From assembly GCA_030016465.1 (NCBI GenBank), contig JASEJL010000048.1, forward strand, positions 1 through 6,215: a stretch of 6,215 bases of DNA, written 5' to 3'. The DNA is from Patescibacteria group bacterium. GTDB taxonomy: Bacteria > Patescibacteriota > Minisyncoccia > Minisyncoccales > DG-74-1. Numbering within the stretch: position 1 is the first letter of the stretch; each line of letters begins with the position of its first letter. The position numbers and the translations under genes are program-made. Below the pieces are notes generated by a model. It searched no databases, was not told the origin of the DNA, and saw only the letters and a list, made by a program, of their open reading frames with translations. Below are positions 1 to 5,375 of this stretch, one piece after another.

Positions 1-47
1 GAATTAACACACCATAAACCTTTTGCTCAACTCAGACTTTTTGACTT

Positions 48-71
48 AAAAAACCCCGCGTCTTGACGCGG
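48..71 (-). terminator. Intrinsic terminator, minus strand
   Basis: Read on the minus strand, a 6-bp GC-rich stem CCGCGT/ACGCGG closes a CAAG tetraloop. Two G residues and then six T residues follow (the A run at 48-53 on the plus strand). This is a compact rho-independent terminator. It would end a minus-strand transcript entering from the right, but no intact minus-strand gene lies directly upstream. A short open minus frame runs into it and ends in residues VKLPTASRRGVF, which could be the tail of a decayed mobile-element gene. I cannot identify that frame, so I do not call it a gene. Confidence 0.6.
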
Positions 72-222
72 TTGGGAGCTTCACTGGTCCATCAGCCGGC
101 GATCCATATTGTGAATAAAGTAACAAAAATATTAGATTGTTTATCTTTTTTATATTAAAACCAAAAAATCAAAGATGTGAGGACGAAAATGGGGTCAATT
201 CTATTTTTTAATTTCAGCAAAA
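72..222. other. Gene-free AT-rich stretch
   Basis: I see no convincing coding frame here. The only recognisable pattern is GGGGTCAATTCTATTTTTTAA from 191, which partly resembles a second GGGGTCAGG motif at 1567. Such motifs are reminiscent of sequence next to some IS200/REP-type element ends, but that link comes from memory and is weak. Confidence 0.35.
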
Positions 223-251
223 CAAAAAACCCATCGCTGGGCAATTTTTTT
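223..251. terminator. Short terminator-like hairpin, left member of a 27-bp direct repeat pair
   Basis: The small stem CCCA/TGGG with loop TCGC is preceded by six A residues and followed by CAA and seven T residues, so it could act weakly in either direction. Positions 223-249 match 1342-1368 at 24 of 27 bases in the same orientation. The two copies bracket the HNH gene. They may be two related terminators, or marks left by insertion of the gene. Confidence 0.45.
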
Positions 252-304
252 GTTTCAGCTGGAAATTTTAAAAGAAGTGTGATAATTTAAAGCATATTCT
301 TTAA

Positions 305-1318
305 GTGTATTTTATGAAAGAAAATACTCTCAAATTAACTATAGATTGGATAGATATGCGTATTTTAAGTGATGATGGAAGAGGGCCTACGAGTATCTCT
401 CTTTTTTCTCAGCTTTCTGTTAATAAGAAAAAGTTTTGGGTTTGGAATAAAATAAAAAAAGTATTGTTTAAAAACGAAGGGAGAAAATGTTGGATTTGTG
501 GAGCAACGGGCGTAAGATTACAGGCTCATGAGTTTTGGGAAGCTGTTCCAGTAGAACAAAAAATATTAAAGAAATACAAAAGAGAGATAGCAGAAAGAAA
601 AAAATTGGTTGCCATTCATCATCTGTGCGGCAGATGCCACATGGTCAAACATTTTAATGTTGTTATACGCCAAAGCAGTGAGATAGAAAAAGAAATAGAG
701 GAACTGATTACTCTTTGTAAAAAATGGAAGAAAGATCCACAGAAATTAATAGAAGAAATAAGACAAAAAATAACAAGAAGCCATCCTATAGAGCTTTACT
801 GGGAATCTTGGAGGGATAGGGCCATTAAAAGTAAAAAAAAGAAATATAGATATTCTAATAAAAGAATAAGGTGGCCTAGTTTAGATATAGATAAATATTA
901 TAAATATTATAATGCATTCATCGTTAATAAAAAAATGAAAGAAAAAATAAAAGAAATAGAAAATTTATGCTTCCAGAAAAATGAAAGAGTAAAAGAATTA
1001 AAAAAAGAATTAAAATTACCCAAACAATTAATAAACCACTTTTGCAAAGTTAATCGTTGTTCAATAGAAACATTTGAAGAATATTGGAAAAAAATTCAAA
1101 GAAAAATCAAAAAATCTCATCCAATTTGGGGAAAAGACCATTCAGTTTGTGAATGGACATATGATATAGATTACGAACCGAAAGATTATTACAATTATGG
1201 AGATTACGAAAAAGTTTTTGAATTCCTCTTCAAACCAGGCAGAAAAAAGAAAAGAGAGAAAAGAAGAGAAGTAGAAAAAATAATAGAAGATATCGTGAAC
1301 AAGCAGAGTAAAGAATAA
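305..1318 (+). CDS. HNH-type zinc-binding endonuclease-like protein
   Basis: A 337-residue, Lys-rich, probably cytoplasmic protein. The N-terminal half carries an HNH/treble-clef zinc site: C62-x2-C65, then H75-E76, then C108-x2-C111-H112 and H116. The surrounding order matches a family of bacterial and phage HNH proteins: an N-terminal 'SLFSQLS' stretch, a W-rich helix before the first CxxC, then 'HEFWE', then 'LCGRCHMVKHF'. Those proteins end in a helical module with a W-x-x-D-I tail, seen here around residues 242-292 (CKVN...SHPI...EWTYDIDYE). The 'IxxKIxxSHPI' unit occurs twice, at about 150-162 and 262-274, so the C-terminal module looks duplicated and the protein is longer than usual. 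The GTG at 305 opens the frame, but the ATG at 314 (codon 4) is an equally good start because neither has a clear ribosome site. The gene stands alone and ends just before a strong terminator. DNA cleavage is inferred from the fold; the target and biological role (restriction, homing, phage defence) are unknown. Confidence 0.75.
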   Translation: MYFMKENTLKLTIDWIDMRILSDDGRGPTSISLFSQLSVNKKKFWVWNKIKKVLFKNEGRKCWICGATGVRLQAHEFWEAVPVEQKILKKYKREIAERKKLVAIHHLCGRCHMVKHFNVVIRQSSEIEKEIEELITLCKKWKKDPQKLIEEIRQKITRSHPIELYWESWRDRAIKSKKKKYRYSNKRIRWPSLDIDKYYKYYNAFIVNKKMKEKIKEIENLCFQKNERVKELKKELKLPKQLINHFCKVNRCSIETFEEYWKKIQRKIKKSHPIWGKDHSVCEWTYDIDYEPKDYYNYGDYEKVFEFLFKPGRKKKREKRREVEKIIEDIVNKQSKE

Positions 1319-1341
1319 CTAAACCTCTTAAAAAACCAAAT

Positions 1342-1368
1342 CAAAAAGCCCATTGCTGAGCAATTTTT
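1342..1368 (+). repeat. Right member of 27-bp direct repeat pair; weak hairpin with T run
   Basis: This matches 223-249 with three substitutions (24/27). The core ATTGC-TGA-GCAAT forms a small hairpin followed by five T residues, so it may also act as a terminator for the HNH gene that ends 24 bases upstream. A much stronger hairpin follows at once. Confidence 0.5.
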
Positions 1369-1375
1369 ATTGCCC

Positions 1376-1418
1376 AAAAAGTTGGCATTTGGGAATGACA
1401 AGTAAATGACAACTTTTT
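1376..1418. terminator. Strong bidirectional intrinsic terminator
   Basis: Arms 1376-1390 (AAAAAGTTGGCATTT) and 1404-1418 (AAATGACAACTTTTT) pair over 15 bp with one mismatch around a 13-nt loop. The stem starts with an A run and ends with a T run, so it can stop transcription from either side. It lies 58 bases after the stop of the HNH gene and is the most likely end of its transcript. Confidence 0.75.
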
Positions 1419-1715
1419 GCTTCTCACTAAAGGCGAAATTTTAAAGGATTTTTGACTTTTTTAACCCTTTTTTGAATATAAAATAAGGACGAGGGAGCCT
1501 GGCGGAAGGCAAGCGACTGAGCCCTTCAAAAGAAAATAGAAAATACAATGAAATTGTATATAGTCGGGGGTCAGGTTTTCAGTTTTTGAGGTCTCTTTTT
1601 TGCTTTGGTGAATTAAGTTTGGTAAGATTAGAGAGAAAGTCTGAGAGCATTTAATTTCCGAGCCAGATTGGATGATACGAACTCAAAATTGTTAGATGAA
1701 CTGGATTGTTCACCC
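1419..1715. other. Gene-free stretch with scattered short motifs
   Basis: There is no supportable coding frame. It holds a small GC-rich island (about 1487-1525, GGAGCCTGGCGGAAGGCAAG) in otherwise AT-rich DNA. A perfect 7-bp hairpin ATACAAT-GAA-ATTGTAT lies at 1543-1559. A GGGGTCAGGTTTTCAGTTTT motif starts at 1567 and recalls sequence found next to some REP-type transposase elements. The origin is unknown; debris of older insertions is a reasonable guess. Confidence 0.4.
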
Positions 1716-1848
1716 AGAGACTGTCCGAAAACTCAGATTTTTCCGTTCGGTGAAGAATTAAGAATTCTAAAATAAGTTTAAGAATTTTAATTATCCACAT
1801 GAGCTATTAACAGAATTTGGTTGATTTTGAAGTTCTTGGATAGTCTCT
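1716..1848 (+). mobile_element. MITE-like repeat, copy 1
   Basis: A 133-bp non-coding unit with imperfect 11-bp terminal inverted repeats: AGAGACTGTCC at the left, and GGATAGTCTCT at the right, which reads AGAGACTATCC when reversed. Positions 1719-1837 match 3592-3710 at 117 of 119 bases. The left terminus GACTGTCCGAAAAC is shared exactly with the right end of the deleted insertion sequence (reverse complement of 6176-6189), so that IS family probably supplied the transposase. The unit sits directly upstream of the promoter that drives the truncated radical SAM start. No direct target-site duplication is evident. Confidence 0.7.
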
Positions 1849-1884
1849 CGATTTCAAAAACACTAAAAAAACTAAAAAAAGATA

Positions 1885-1912
1885 TTGTGATTCAAAGAAA
1901 TTATGTTATGAT
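1885..1912 (+). promoter_or_regulatory. Promoter of the truncated radical SAM fragment and peptide
   Basis: A -35 box TTGTGA (1885-1890) is separated by 16 bp from a -10 box TATGAT (1907-1912). The ATG is at 1921, so the start of transcription would fall within a few bases of it and the mRNA would be nearly leaderless. This DNA is identical to the promoter of the intact radical SAM gene. In this copy it would drive the 39-codon fragment and the overlapping 51-codon peptide. Confidence 0.55.
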
Positions 1913-1920
1913 TCTATATA

Positions 1921-2040
1921 ATGAAAGTTTTATTCGTTTATTTAGATTTACCTGCAGACCCCAAAATCGCCCTTGAAGGGTGGGGTTTTTATTCAGAAGG
2001 TCTTGCCTCCATGTCAAGTATTTTAAAAAAAGGGTCATGA
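1921..2040 (+). pseudogene. 5' fragment of the B12-radical SAM gene (39 codons)
   Basis: The frame begins MKVLFVYLDLPADPKIALEG and is base-for-base identical to the first 110 bases of the intact minus-strand gene. Together with the upstream DNA, the identity runs unbroken over 1862-2030 (169 bp). It then leaves homology at an A/G-rich stretch (AAAAAAAGGG here, AAAAAAGGAGGG in the intact gene), adds G-S and stops at TGA 2038-2040. The whole radical SAM domain and most of the cobalamin-binding domain are missing, so no enzyme is made. The fragment does keep a working-looking promoter and start codon, and its stop overlaps the ATG of the next ORF. It is best read as a recently duplicated gene end that now serves as a leader for the peptide behind it. 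Confidence 0.85.
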
Positions 2041-2192
2041 AGAAAACGCTAACCACAGAAACGGCAGAGAGGAAGAGGTATGAAAAGCCTCTGATTAGGT
2101 CAGAAAAGGAGGCGAAAGAGCTTTCTTTCAACTGCCCGACAACCTCTGTCAAGTACTGCGGCTCGTCCTACTCGCCAAAGAAGGGAAGCTGA
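2037..2192 (+). CDS. Small Cys/Ser/Thr-rich peptide, candidate RiPP precursor
   Basis: A 51-residue ORF starts at ATG 2037, which overlaps the stop of the preceding fragment as ATGA, an arrangement typical of translational coupling. A purine-rich AAAAAAAGGG lies just upstream, though closer to the ATG than an ideal ribosome site. The N-terminal part is charged and helical-looking (MKKTLTTETAERKR). A YEKPLIRSEKEAKEL segment (residues 15-29) follows, then a tail with Cys33 and Cys41, several Ser/Thr and three aromatics (FNCPTTSVKYCGSSYSP). A 'YxKPxIxSEK..E' leader before a Cys/Ser/Thr-rich core is what many radical-SAM-modified RiPP precursors look like. A radical SAM gene copy and a methyltransferase are neighbours. 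Codon choice is more GC-rich than in neighbouring genes, so the piece may have a separate origin. No database match is known to me. It could equally be a gene fragment or a chance frame. Confidence 0.45.
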   Translation: MKKTLTTETAERKRYEKPLIRSEKEAKELSFNCPTTSVKYCGSSYSPKKGS

Positions 2193-2222
2193 CAGTACAC
2201 AACACCAAAGCGCGTAAGCGAT

Positions 2223-2258
2223 AGCCCCAATTTTGTTAATTAACTCGGAGCTTTTTTT
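2223..2258 (+). terminator. Weak terminator candidate after the peptide ORF
   Basis: An imperfect stem (AGC-x-CC at 2223-2228 against GG-x-GCT at 2247-2252) encloses a loop containing the palindrome GTTAATTAAC and is followed by seven T residues. The T run is good but the stem is poor. If real, it separates the peptide transcript from the methyltransferase, which has its own promoter immediately downstream. Confidence 0.35.
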
Positions 2259-2259
2259 A

Positions 2260-2288
2260 TTGTCAATTATCGTAAAAAGAAGTATTAT
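2260..2288 (+). promoter_or_regulatory. Promoter of the methyltransferase, probably leaderless
   Basis: A -35 box TTGTCA (2260-2265), a 17-bp spacer and a -10 box TATTAT (2283-2288) form a near-ideal vegetative promoter. The expected transcription start, about seven bases after the -10 box, falls on the A of the ATG at 2295. The mRNA would then have no leader, which explains the lack of a Shine-Dalgarno site. Confidence 0.6.
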
Positions 2289-2294
2289 AATAAC

Positions 2295-3143
2295 ATGAGA
2301 ATAAGTATTATAAATTATCTTGCCTGTCCAGTATGCAGAGGAGATTTTTTACTCTCGACTCATGAAAAAACAAAAGAAAGGGTTATTGGTGGCAAGTTGA
2401 AGTGTAAAAAGTGCAGCAAGTCGTTTTATATTGAAAACGGCATCGCTTGTTTTGTTTGTTTGGATAGGAAAATAACAGAAGATACGAAGAAATTGAGAAG
2501 AATAACAATAAAACAGGAAATTCCCAAAACGTGGACTAAACTTTTTTCTAAAGAAGAGTATACCGCCCTCCGGAAAGAATGGGATTGGATGCTTTCGGTT
2601 GTTGAGAAAAATAAAAACGCTGTCCACTTAGATTTTGCGACCGGGACAGGAAGATTCCTTAGAAATATTGTTTCCAAAACAAATGGAGAGATTATTGCCC
2701 TTGATTTTAGTTATTCCACTTGCCAAGAATTAATTTATTTTTTAAAAAAGATAAAAAAATATAGGCGAGTTTCTGTCATTTGTGCTGATGCTCACAAGAT
2801 GCCTTTTAAGAACGGAGTCTTTAATAGTGTAAGTTCTTGGGCTGGTTTAGCTGAGCCGAGAATGGAAGGAGTTATTAAAGAAGCAAGAAGGGTTTTAAAA
2901 AGAATGGCTTACCTTACGGCGAGTGGACTTCATTATCAGAAAGACTCAAGAAGTTTTTTGTTGGCCAAAAAAAATTACATCAATTTCGTTACCAAAAAAG
3001 CGATCATCCAAACTTTGAAAAAAGCTAATTTCAGAAACATTGAACATAAAGTTTTCTTTCGTGGTAAATGGAATGAAAAAGAAAGCTATTTACCTATACT
3101 TGGTGACTCTTATTCAACTTTTGCAATTAGAGCACAAAAGTAA
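2295..3143 (+). CDS. Class I SAM-dependent methyltransferase with N-terminal zinc ribbon
   Basis: A 282-residue cytoplasmic protein. Residues 8-53 form a Trm112/YbaR-like zinc ribbon: CPVC at 11-14 and CKKC at 37-40, followed by 'FYIENGI'. The catalytic domain starts near residue 105. It has the SAM-binding glycine-rich motif I LDFATGTGR (112-120), an acidic residue ending strand 2 (LDFS, D137) that should hold the SAM ribose, CADAHKMPF (163-171) as motif II, and a 'EARRVLK' segment typical of Methyltransf_11 (UbiE-like) enzymes. The protein therefore very likely transfers a methyl group from SAM, but the substrate cannot be read from sequence. Zinc-ribbon enzymes of this build include RlmA-type rRNA methyltransferases and many small-molecule enzymes. 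The gene has its own promoter. It lies between the candidate precursor peptide and the radical SAM gene, inside a pair of direct MITE copies, which suggests but does not prove a role in modifying the peptide. The ATG at 2295 is chosen because it fits the promoter and places the CPVC motif near the N-terminus. Confidence 0.85.
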   Translation: MRISIINYLACPVCRGDFLLSTHEKTKERVIGGKLKCKKCSKSFYIENGIACFVCLDRKITEDTKKLRRITIKQEIPKTWTKLFSKEEYTALRKEWDWMLSVVEKNKNAVHLDFATGTGRFLRNIVSKTNGEIIALDFSYSTCQELIYFLKKIKKYRRVSVICADAHKMPFKNGVFNSVSSWAGLAEPRMEGVIKEARRVLKRMAYLTASGLHYQKDSRSFLLAKKNYINFVTKKAIIQTLKKANFRNIEHKVFFRGKWNEKESYLPILGDSYSTFAIRAQK

Positions 3144-3204
3144 ATAATCAAAAAATAGATTTCTACTATCTGACTTGTCTGCCCTGAGTCAATTAGAATG
3201 GAAA

Positions 3205-3352
3205 GCGGCGGCGTGCTTTTGCGTCAGCAAAAACAAGCAAAAATAAAAAATTTTCATTCCTTAAAGGAAAAAATTTTTAGGGCGGGGGCAAATTAAAATG
3301 TGGAAAATTTTTTATTTTTGCTTTTCCATCGTCAGGTGGAATGCGCCGCCGC
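3205..3352. repeat. 148-bp nested palindrome, MITE- or REP-like
   Basis: Outer arms GCGGCGGCG (3205-3213) and CGCCGCCGC (3344-3352) pair perfectly over 9 bp. Inner arms at 3237-3255 and 3303-3321 pair perfectly over 19 bp (GCAAAAATAAAAAATTTTC and its complement). The loop contains a third hairpin around TTCCTT-A-AAGGAA. GC-rich outer arms around an AT-rich interior would fold into a long cruciform or hairpin. No ORF is present. It may be a small non-autonomous element or a structured RNA, and it could also end the methyltransferase transcript. Confidence 0.6.
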
Positions 3353-3372
3353 GTGAGTGGGACGCCGCGAGC

Positions 3373-3400
3373 CCCGCACCAGAGCGAAGCTCGGTGCGGG
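3373..3400. repeat. GC-rich hairpin, REP-like
   Basis: CCCGCACC (3373-3380) pairs with GGTGCGGG (3393-3400), and GAGC (3382-3385) pairs with GCTC (3389-3392) around a GAA loop, with one bulged A. This makes a 12-bp, very stable stem in a GC-rich island (about 3342-3420) inside AT-rich DNA. No T run follows, so it is not a standard terminator. It resembles dispersed intergenic repeat hairpins, but a second copy is not present in this window. Confidence 0.55.
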
Positions 3401-3588
3401 ATAAACTCCGCGAGCGGCCAACCTTCCGTTTTTCAGGAATTTTTGATAAAATAGGCTCGAGCGGAATTGTATAAAGACACCAAAATCCTGTTTGGTGGGC
3501 GTATTAAACCCTTTCAAACTTTCTCTCTCATTTTACCAAATTTAATCCATAAATTAAGGAGAAAAAATCTCAAACGCTAAAATTCAGC
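3401..3588. other. Gene-free stretch with one small hairpin
   Basis: No coding frame is supportable on either strand. A 7-bp hairpin CACCAAA-ATCCTG-TTTGGTG lies at 3478-3497. Nothing else is recognisable before the second MITE copy. Confidence 0.4.
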
Positions 3589-3724
3589 ACAGACTGTCCG
3601 AAAACTCAGATTTTTCCGTTCGGTGAAGAATTAAGAATTCTAAAATAAGTTTAAGAATTTTAATTATCTACATGAGCTATTAACAGAATTTGATTGATTT
3701 TGAAGTTCTTGTTGGATAGTCTGT
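3589..3724 (+). mobile_element. MITE-like repeat, copy 2
   Basis: A 136-bp non-coding unit with 11-bp imperfect terminal inverted repeats: ACAGACTGTCC at the left, and GGATAGTCTGT at the right, which reads ACAGACTATCC when reversed. It is nearly identical to copy 1 (117/119 over 3592-3710) and in the same orientation. The two copies flank the truncated radical SAM start, the peptide and the methyltransferase. The DNA to its right resembles the upstream region of the radical SAM gene but lacks the start codon, so a longer unit than the MITE was duplicated here. No target-site duplication is clear. Confidence 0.7.
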
Positions 3725-3758
3725 CGCTTTCAAAGACACTGAAAAAGATATTGTAATT
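3720..3758 (+). repeat. Left inverted arm flanking the radical SAM gene
   Basis: TCTGTCGCTTTCAAAGACAC through GATATTGTAATT is an imperfect inverted copy of 5327-5375 (minus strand), with a shorter A-rich middle and a few substitutions. The same block also follows MITE copy 1 (1844-1892). Here it lies downstream of the radical SAM stop codon, so the gene is enclosed by inverted arms. Confidence 0.6.
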
Positions 3759-3792
3759 AATTCAAATTTATCTAAACCGCCCTAGTATTGAT

Positions 3793-5298
3793 TCAGAATT
3801 TTATTTTTTGAGGCAAGAACGCATTTCTCAAAAAGAGGTACAACTTTGGTAACCTGTTTCTAAGAATATTTTTTGCCCTGTCTGAAAAACTTTTAATTGT
3901 TCTTAGTAAGCTAGTGAGAAGTTTATAGGGAAAATACTTCCAACAAAGAAATGAATCCATTGCTTTTTCCATTGGGTCCCTGATTACTTTAGGGAATTTG
4001 AATATAAGCATATAAATTTTCATTAAGGGTCTAAAAGCTGAAGAGAAAAACTTTACCTCTTCTTCGGTAAAGTCTTTAGTTTTTAATATTACTTCTTTAG
4101 AATAATCAATCGGAAGAGTTATAAATCCTGCTTCCAAAGATACTCTGGTGGCCTCGGTTCCACGGTAAGGAGAAAAGATAGCAGCTAAAGCTCGGCTGGG
4201 TCTGATCATGGCATTGAATTTAATAGTATCAAGTGCAGCCCGCGGAGTCTCAAATGGCAAACCGATCATATTATATGCCAAAGTATTTATTCCTTCTTTC
4301 CGACAAAGTTGAAAGGCCTTGCTTATAATTTCATCAGGCATATACCTGTTGAGAATTTTATACCTGATTTCTTTATTGCCACTCTCTACTCCAATATGAA
4401 CTCTGAAACACCCTGATTTTTTAAGAGCACTAATAATTTCCTCGTCTATGGTATCTGCTCTAAGATTACAACTAAAAGGCAATCCTATTTCTTTTCTGTA
4501 TAGTTCTAGTAAGCTTAAGCACCAGTTCTTTGGCCAAGATAAATTATTATCCCAAAAACTTATATATTTAATCTTGTCATAATGATTTATTAATTTTTTA
4601 AGATATTCAATCGCTACCTGAGGACTTCTAACGCGCGGGTATTTATCTTTATTCGCATAAAGATTCTTAATGGCGTGATTACAGCAATAAGAACAATTAT
4701 AAGGACAACCTCTGGAAATCATAACTGTTCCTGTAGAGATTTTGGAGGATATAAGTTTTTCGAAATCGAATATAGAAAAATCAGGAAGGGGGAGATCATC
4801 TAAATTTTCAATCAAGGGACGAGTAGGATTCTTGATAATTCTTTGATCAGTTTTCACCCAAATACTTTGAATATCTTCATATGGCCTATTTTCCTCTATC
4901 CTTTTACAGAGTTCGAGCAAGGGGTATTCTCCTTCTCCAACACACACCATATCAACTCCAGGAAGATTAATCGTTTCATCTGGAGCTAAAGTAGGATGAT
5001 ATCCCCCACATATAACTGGTATTTTGAATCTTTTCTTTAACCAAGTGCTATATTTTTTTAATCGGAAAAAATTATCACTACCAACAGAAAAACCAATCAA
5101 ATCTGGTTTTTCCTTTTCTATTCTTTCTAAAAATTCTTCTCTGGATAATTCTTTTGTTATGTGATATAAAGAGACTTCATAACCCTCCTTTTTTAAAATA
5201 CTTGACATGGAGGCAAGACCTTCTGAATAAAAACCCCACCCTTCAAGGGCGATTTTGGGGTCTGCAGGTAAATCTAAATAAACGAATAAAACTTTCAT
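3793..5298 (-). CDS. B12-binding radical SAM enzyme
   Basis: A 501-residue protein with the two-domain layout of the BchE/cobalamin-dependent radical SAM group. Residues 1-135 form the Rossmann-like B12-binding domain, with GFSVGSDNF (69-77), CGGYHPTLAPDE (97-108) and VGEGE (120-124); no DxHxxG base-off motif is seen. Residues 190-400 form the radical SAM barrel, with the cluster-binding C198-x3-C202-x2-C205 (followed by another Cys206), FWDNNLSW (248-255), NLRAD (278-282), HIGVESGN (301-308) and NMIGLPFET (343-351). The basic tail beyond 400 is not recognised. The enzyme should bind a 4Fe-4S cluster, cleave SAM to a 5'-deoxyadenosyl radical and use cobalamin. Relatives methylate or rearrange unreactive carbons in cofactors, lipids, antibiotics and peptides; the substrate here is unknown. 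The ATG start is supported by the adjacent promoter and by exact duplication of this start elsewhere in the window. The gene is monocistronic, lies between inverted arms and next to an insertion sequence, and has a 5' duplicate at 1921-2040, so it appears mobile or mobilised. Confidence 0.88.
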   Translation of the reverse strand: MKVLFVYLDLPADPKIALEGWGFYSEGLASMSSILKKEGYEVSLYHITKELSREEFLERIEKEKPDLIGFSVGSDNFFRLKKYSTWLKKRFKIPVICGGYHPTLAPDETINLPGVDMVCVGEGEYPLLELCKRIEENRPYEDIQSIWVKTDQRIIKNPTRPLIENLDDLPLPDFSIFDFEKLISSKISTGTVMISRGCPYNCSYCCNHAIKNLYANKDKYPRVRSPQVAIEYLKKLINHYDKIKYISFWDNNLSWPKNWCLSLLELYRKEIGLPFSCNLRADTIDEEIISALKKSGCFRVHIGVESGNKEIRYKILNRYMPDEIISKAFQLCRKEGINTLAYNMIGLPFETPRAALDTIKFNAMIRPSRALAAIFSPYRGTEATRVSLEAGFITLPIDYSKEVILKTKDFTEEEVKFFSSAFRPLMKIYMLIFKFPKVIRDPMEKAMDSFLCWKYFPYKLLTSLLRTIKSFSDRAKNILRNRLPKLYLFLRNAFLPQKIKF

Positions 5299-5306
5299 TA
5301 TATAGA

Positions 5307-5334
5307 ATCATAACATAATTTCTTTGAATCACAA
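5307..5334 (-). promoter_or_regulatory. Promoter of the radical SAM gene
   Basis: On the minus strand a TTGTGA -35 box (5334-5329), a 16-bp spacer and a TATGAT -10 box (5312-5307) precede the ATG by eight bases. The transcript would start within a few bases of the ATG, and no Shine-Dalgarno site is visible. The identical promoter is duplicated at 1885-1912. Confidence 0.55.
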
Positions 5335-5375
5335 TATCTTTTTTTAGTTTTTTTAGTATTTTTGAAAGCGACAGA
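5327..5375 (-). repeat. Right inverted arm flanking the radical SAM gene
   Basis: Read on the minus strand it runs from TCTGTCGCTTTC to GATATTGTGATT and includes the -35 box of the radical SAM promoter. It is an imperfect inverted copy of 3720-3758, and its promoter-proximal part is identical to the block at 1862-1892. The deleted insertion sequence abuts it directly, just as a MITE abuts the other two copies. Confidence 0.6.

Noticed and set aside
44..130. Minus-strand open frame ending VKLPTASRRGVF, possibly a transposase or TnpB tail
   Set aside because: The upstream residues look non-coding and I cannot place the tail in a named family, so I kept only the terminator.
1204..1401. Minus-strand frame of 65 codons overlapping the end of the HNH gene
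   Set aside because: Low-complexity Phe/Ser/Leu-rich translation antisense to a Lys-rich gene and across a terminator; it has no motif.
1980..2036. Longer start for the peptide ORF (extra 19 codons)
   Set aside because: The extra codons are the radical SAM fragment read in the wrong frame; the ATG at 2037 is where unique sequence begins.
1901..2152. Minus-strand frame of 83 codons
   Set aside because: It is antisense to the duplicated radical SAM start and the peptide ORF, has no motif, and its end lies in promoter DNA.
2349..2677. Two minus-strand frames inside the methyltransferase gene
   Set aside because: They are antisense shadows of a gene with clear zinc-ribbon and SAM-binding motifs, and neither has any motif of its own.
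3373..3400. tRNA or intrinsic terminator
   Set aside because: A single hairpin without cloverleaf arms, and without a T run on either strand.
3332..3517. Minus-strand frame of 61 codons over the GC-rich island
   Set aside because: Its coding content comes from the hairpin DNA; it has no recognisable domain and no promoter or ribosome site.
1716..3724. CRISPR array or tandem repeat
   Set aside because: There are only two long copies almost 1.9 kb apart with genes between them; nothing has the short regular spacing of an array.
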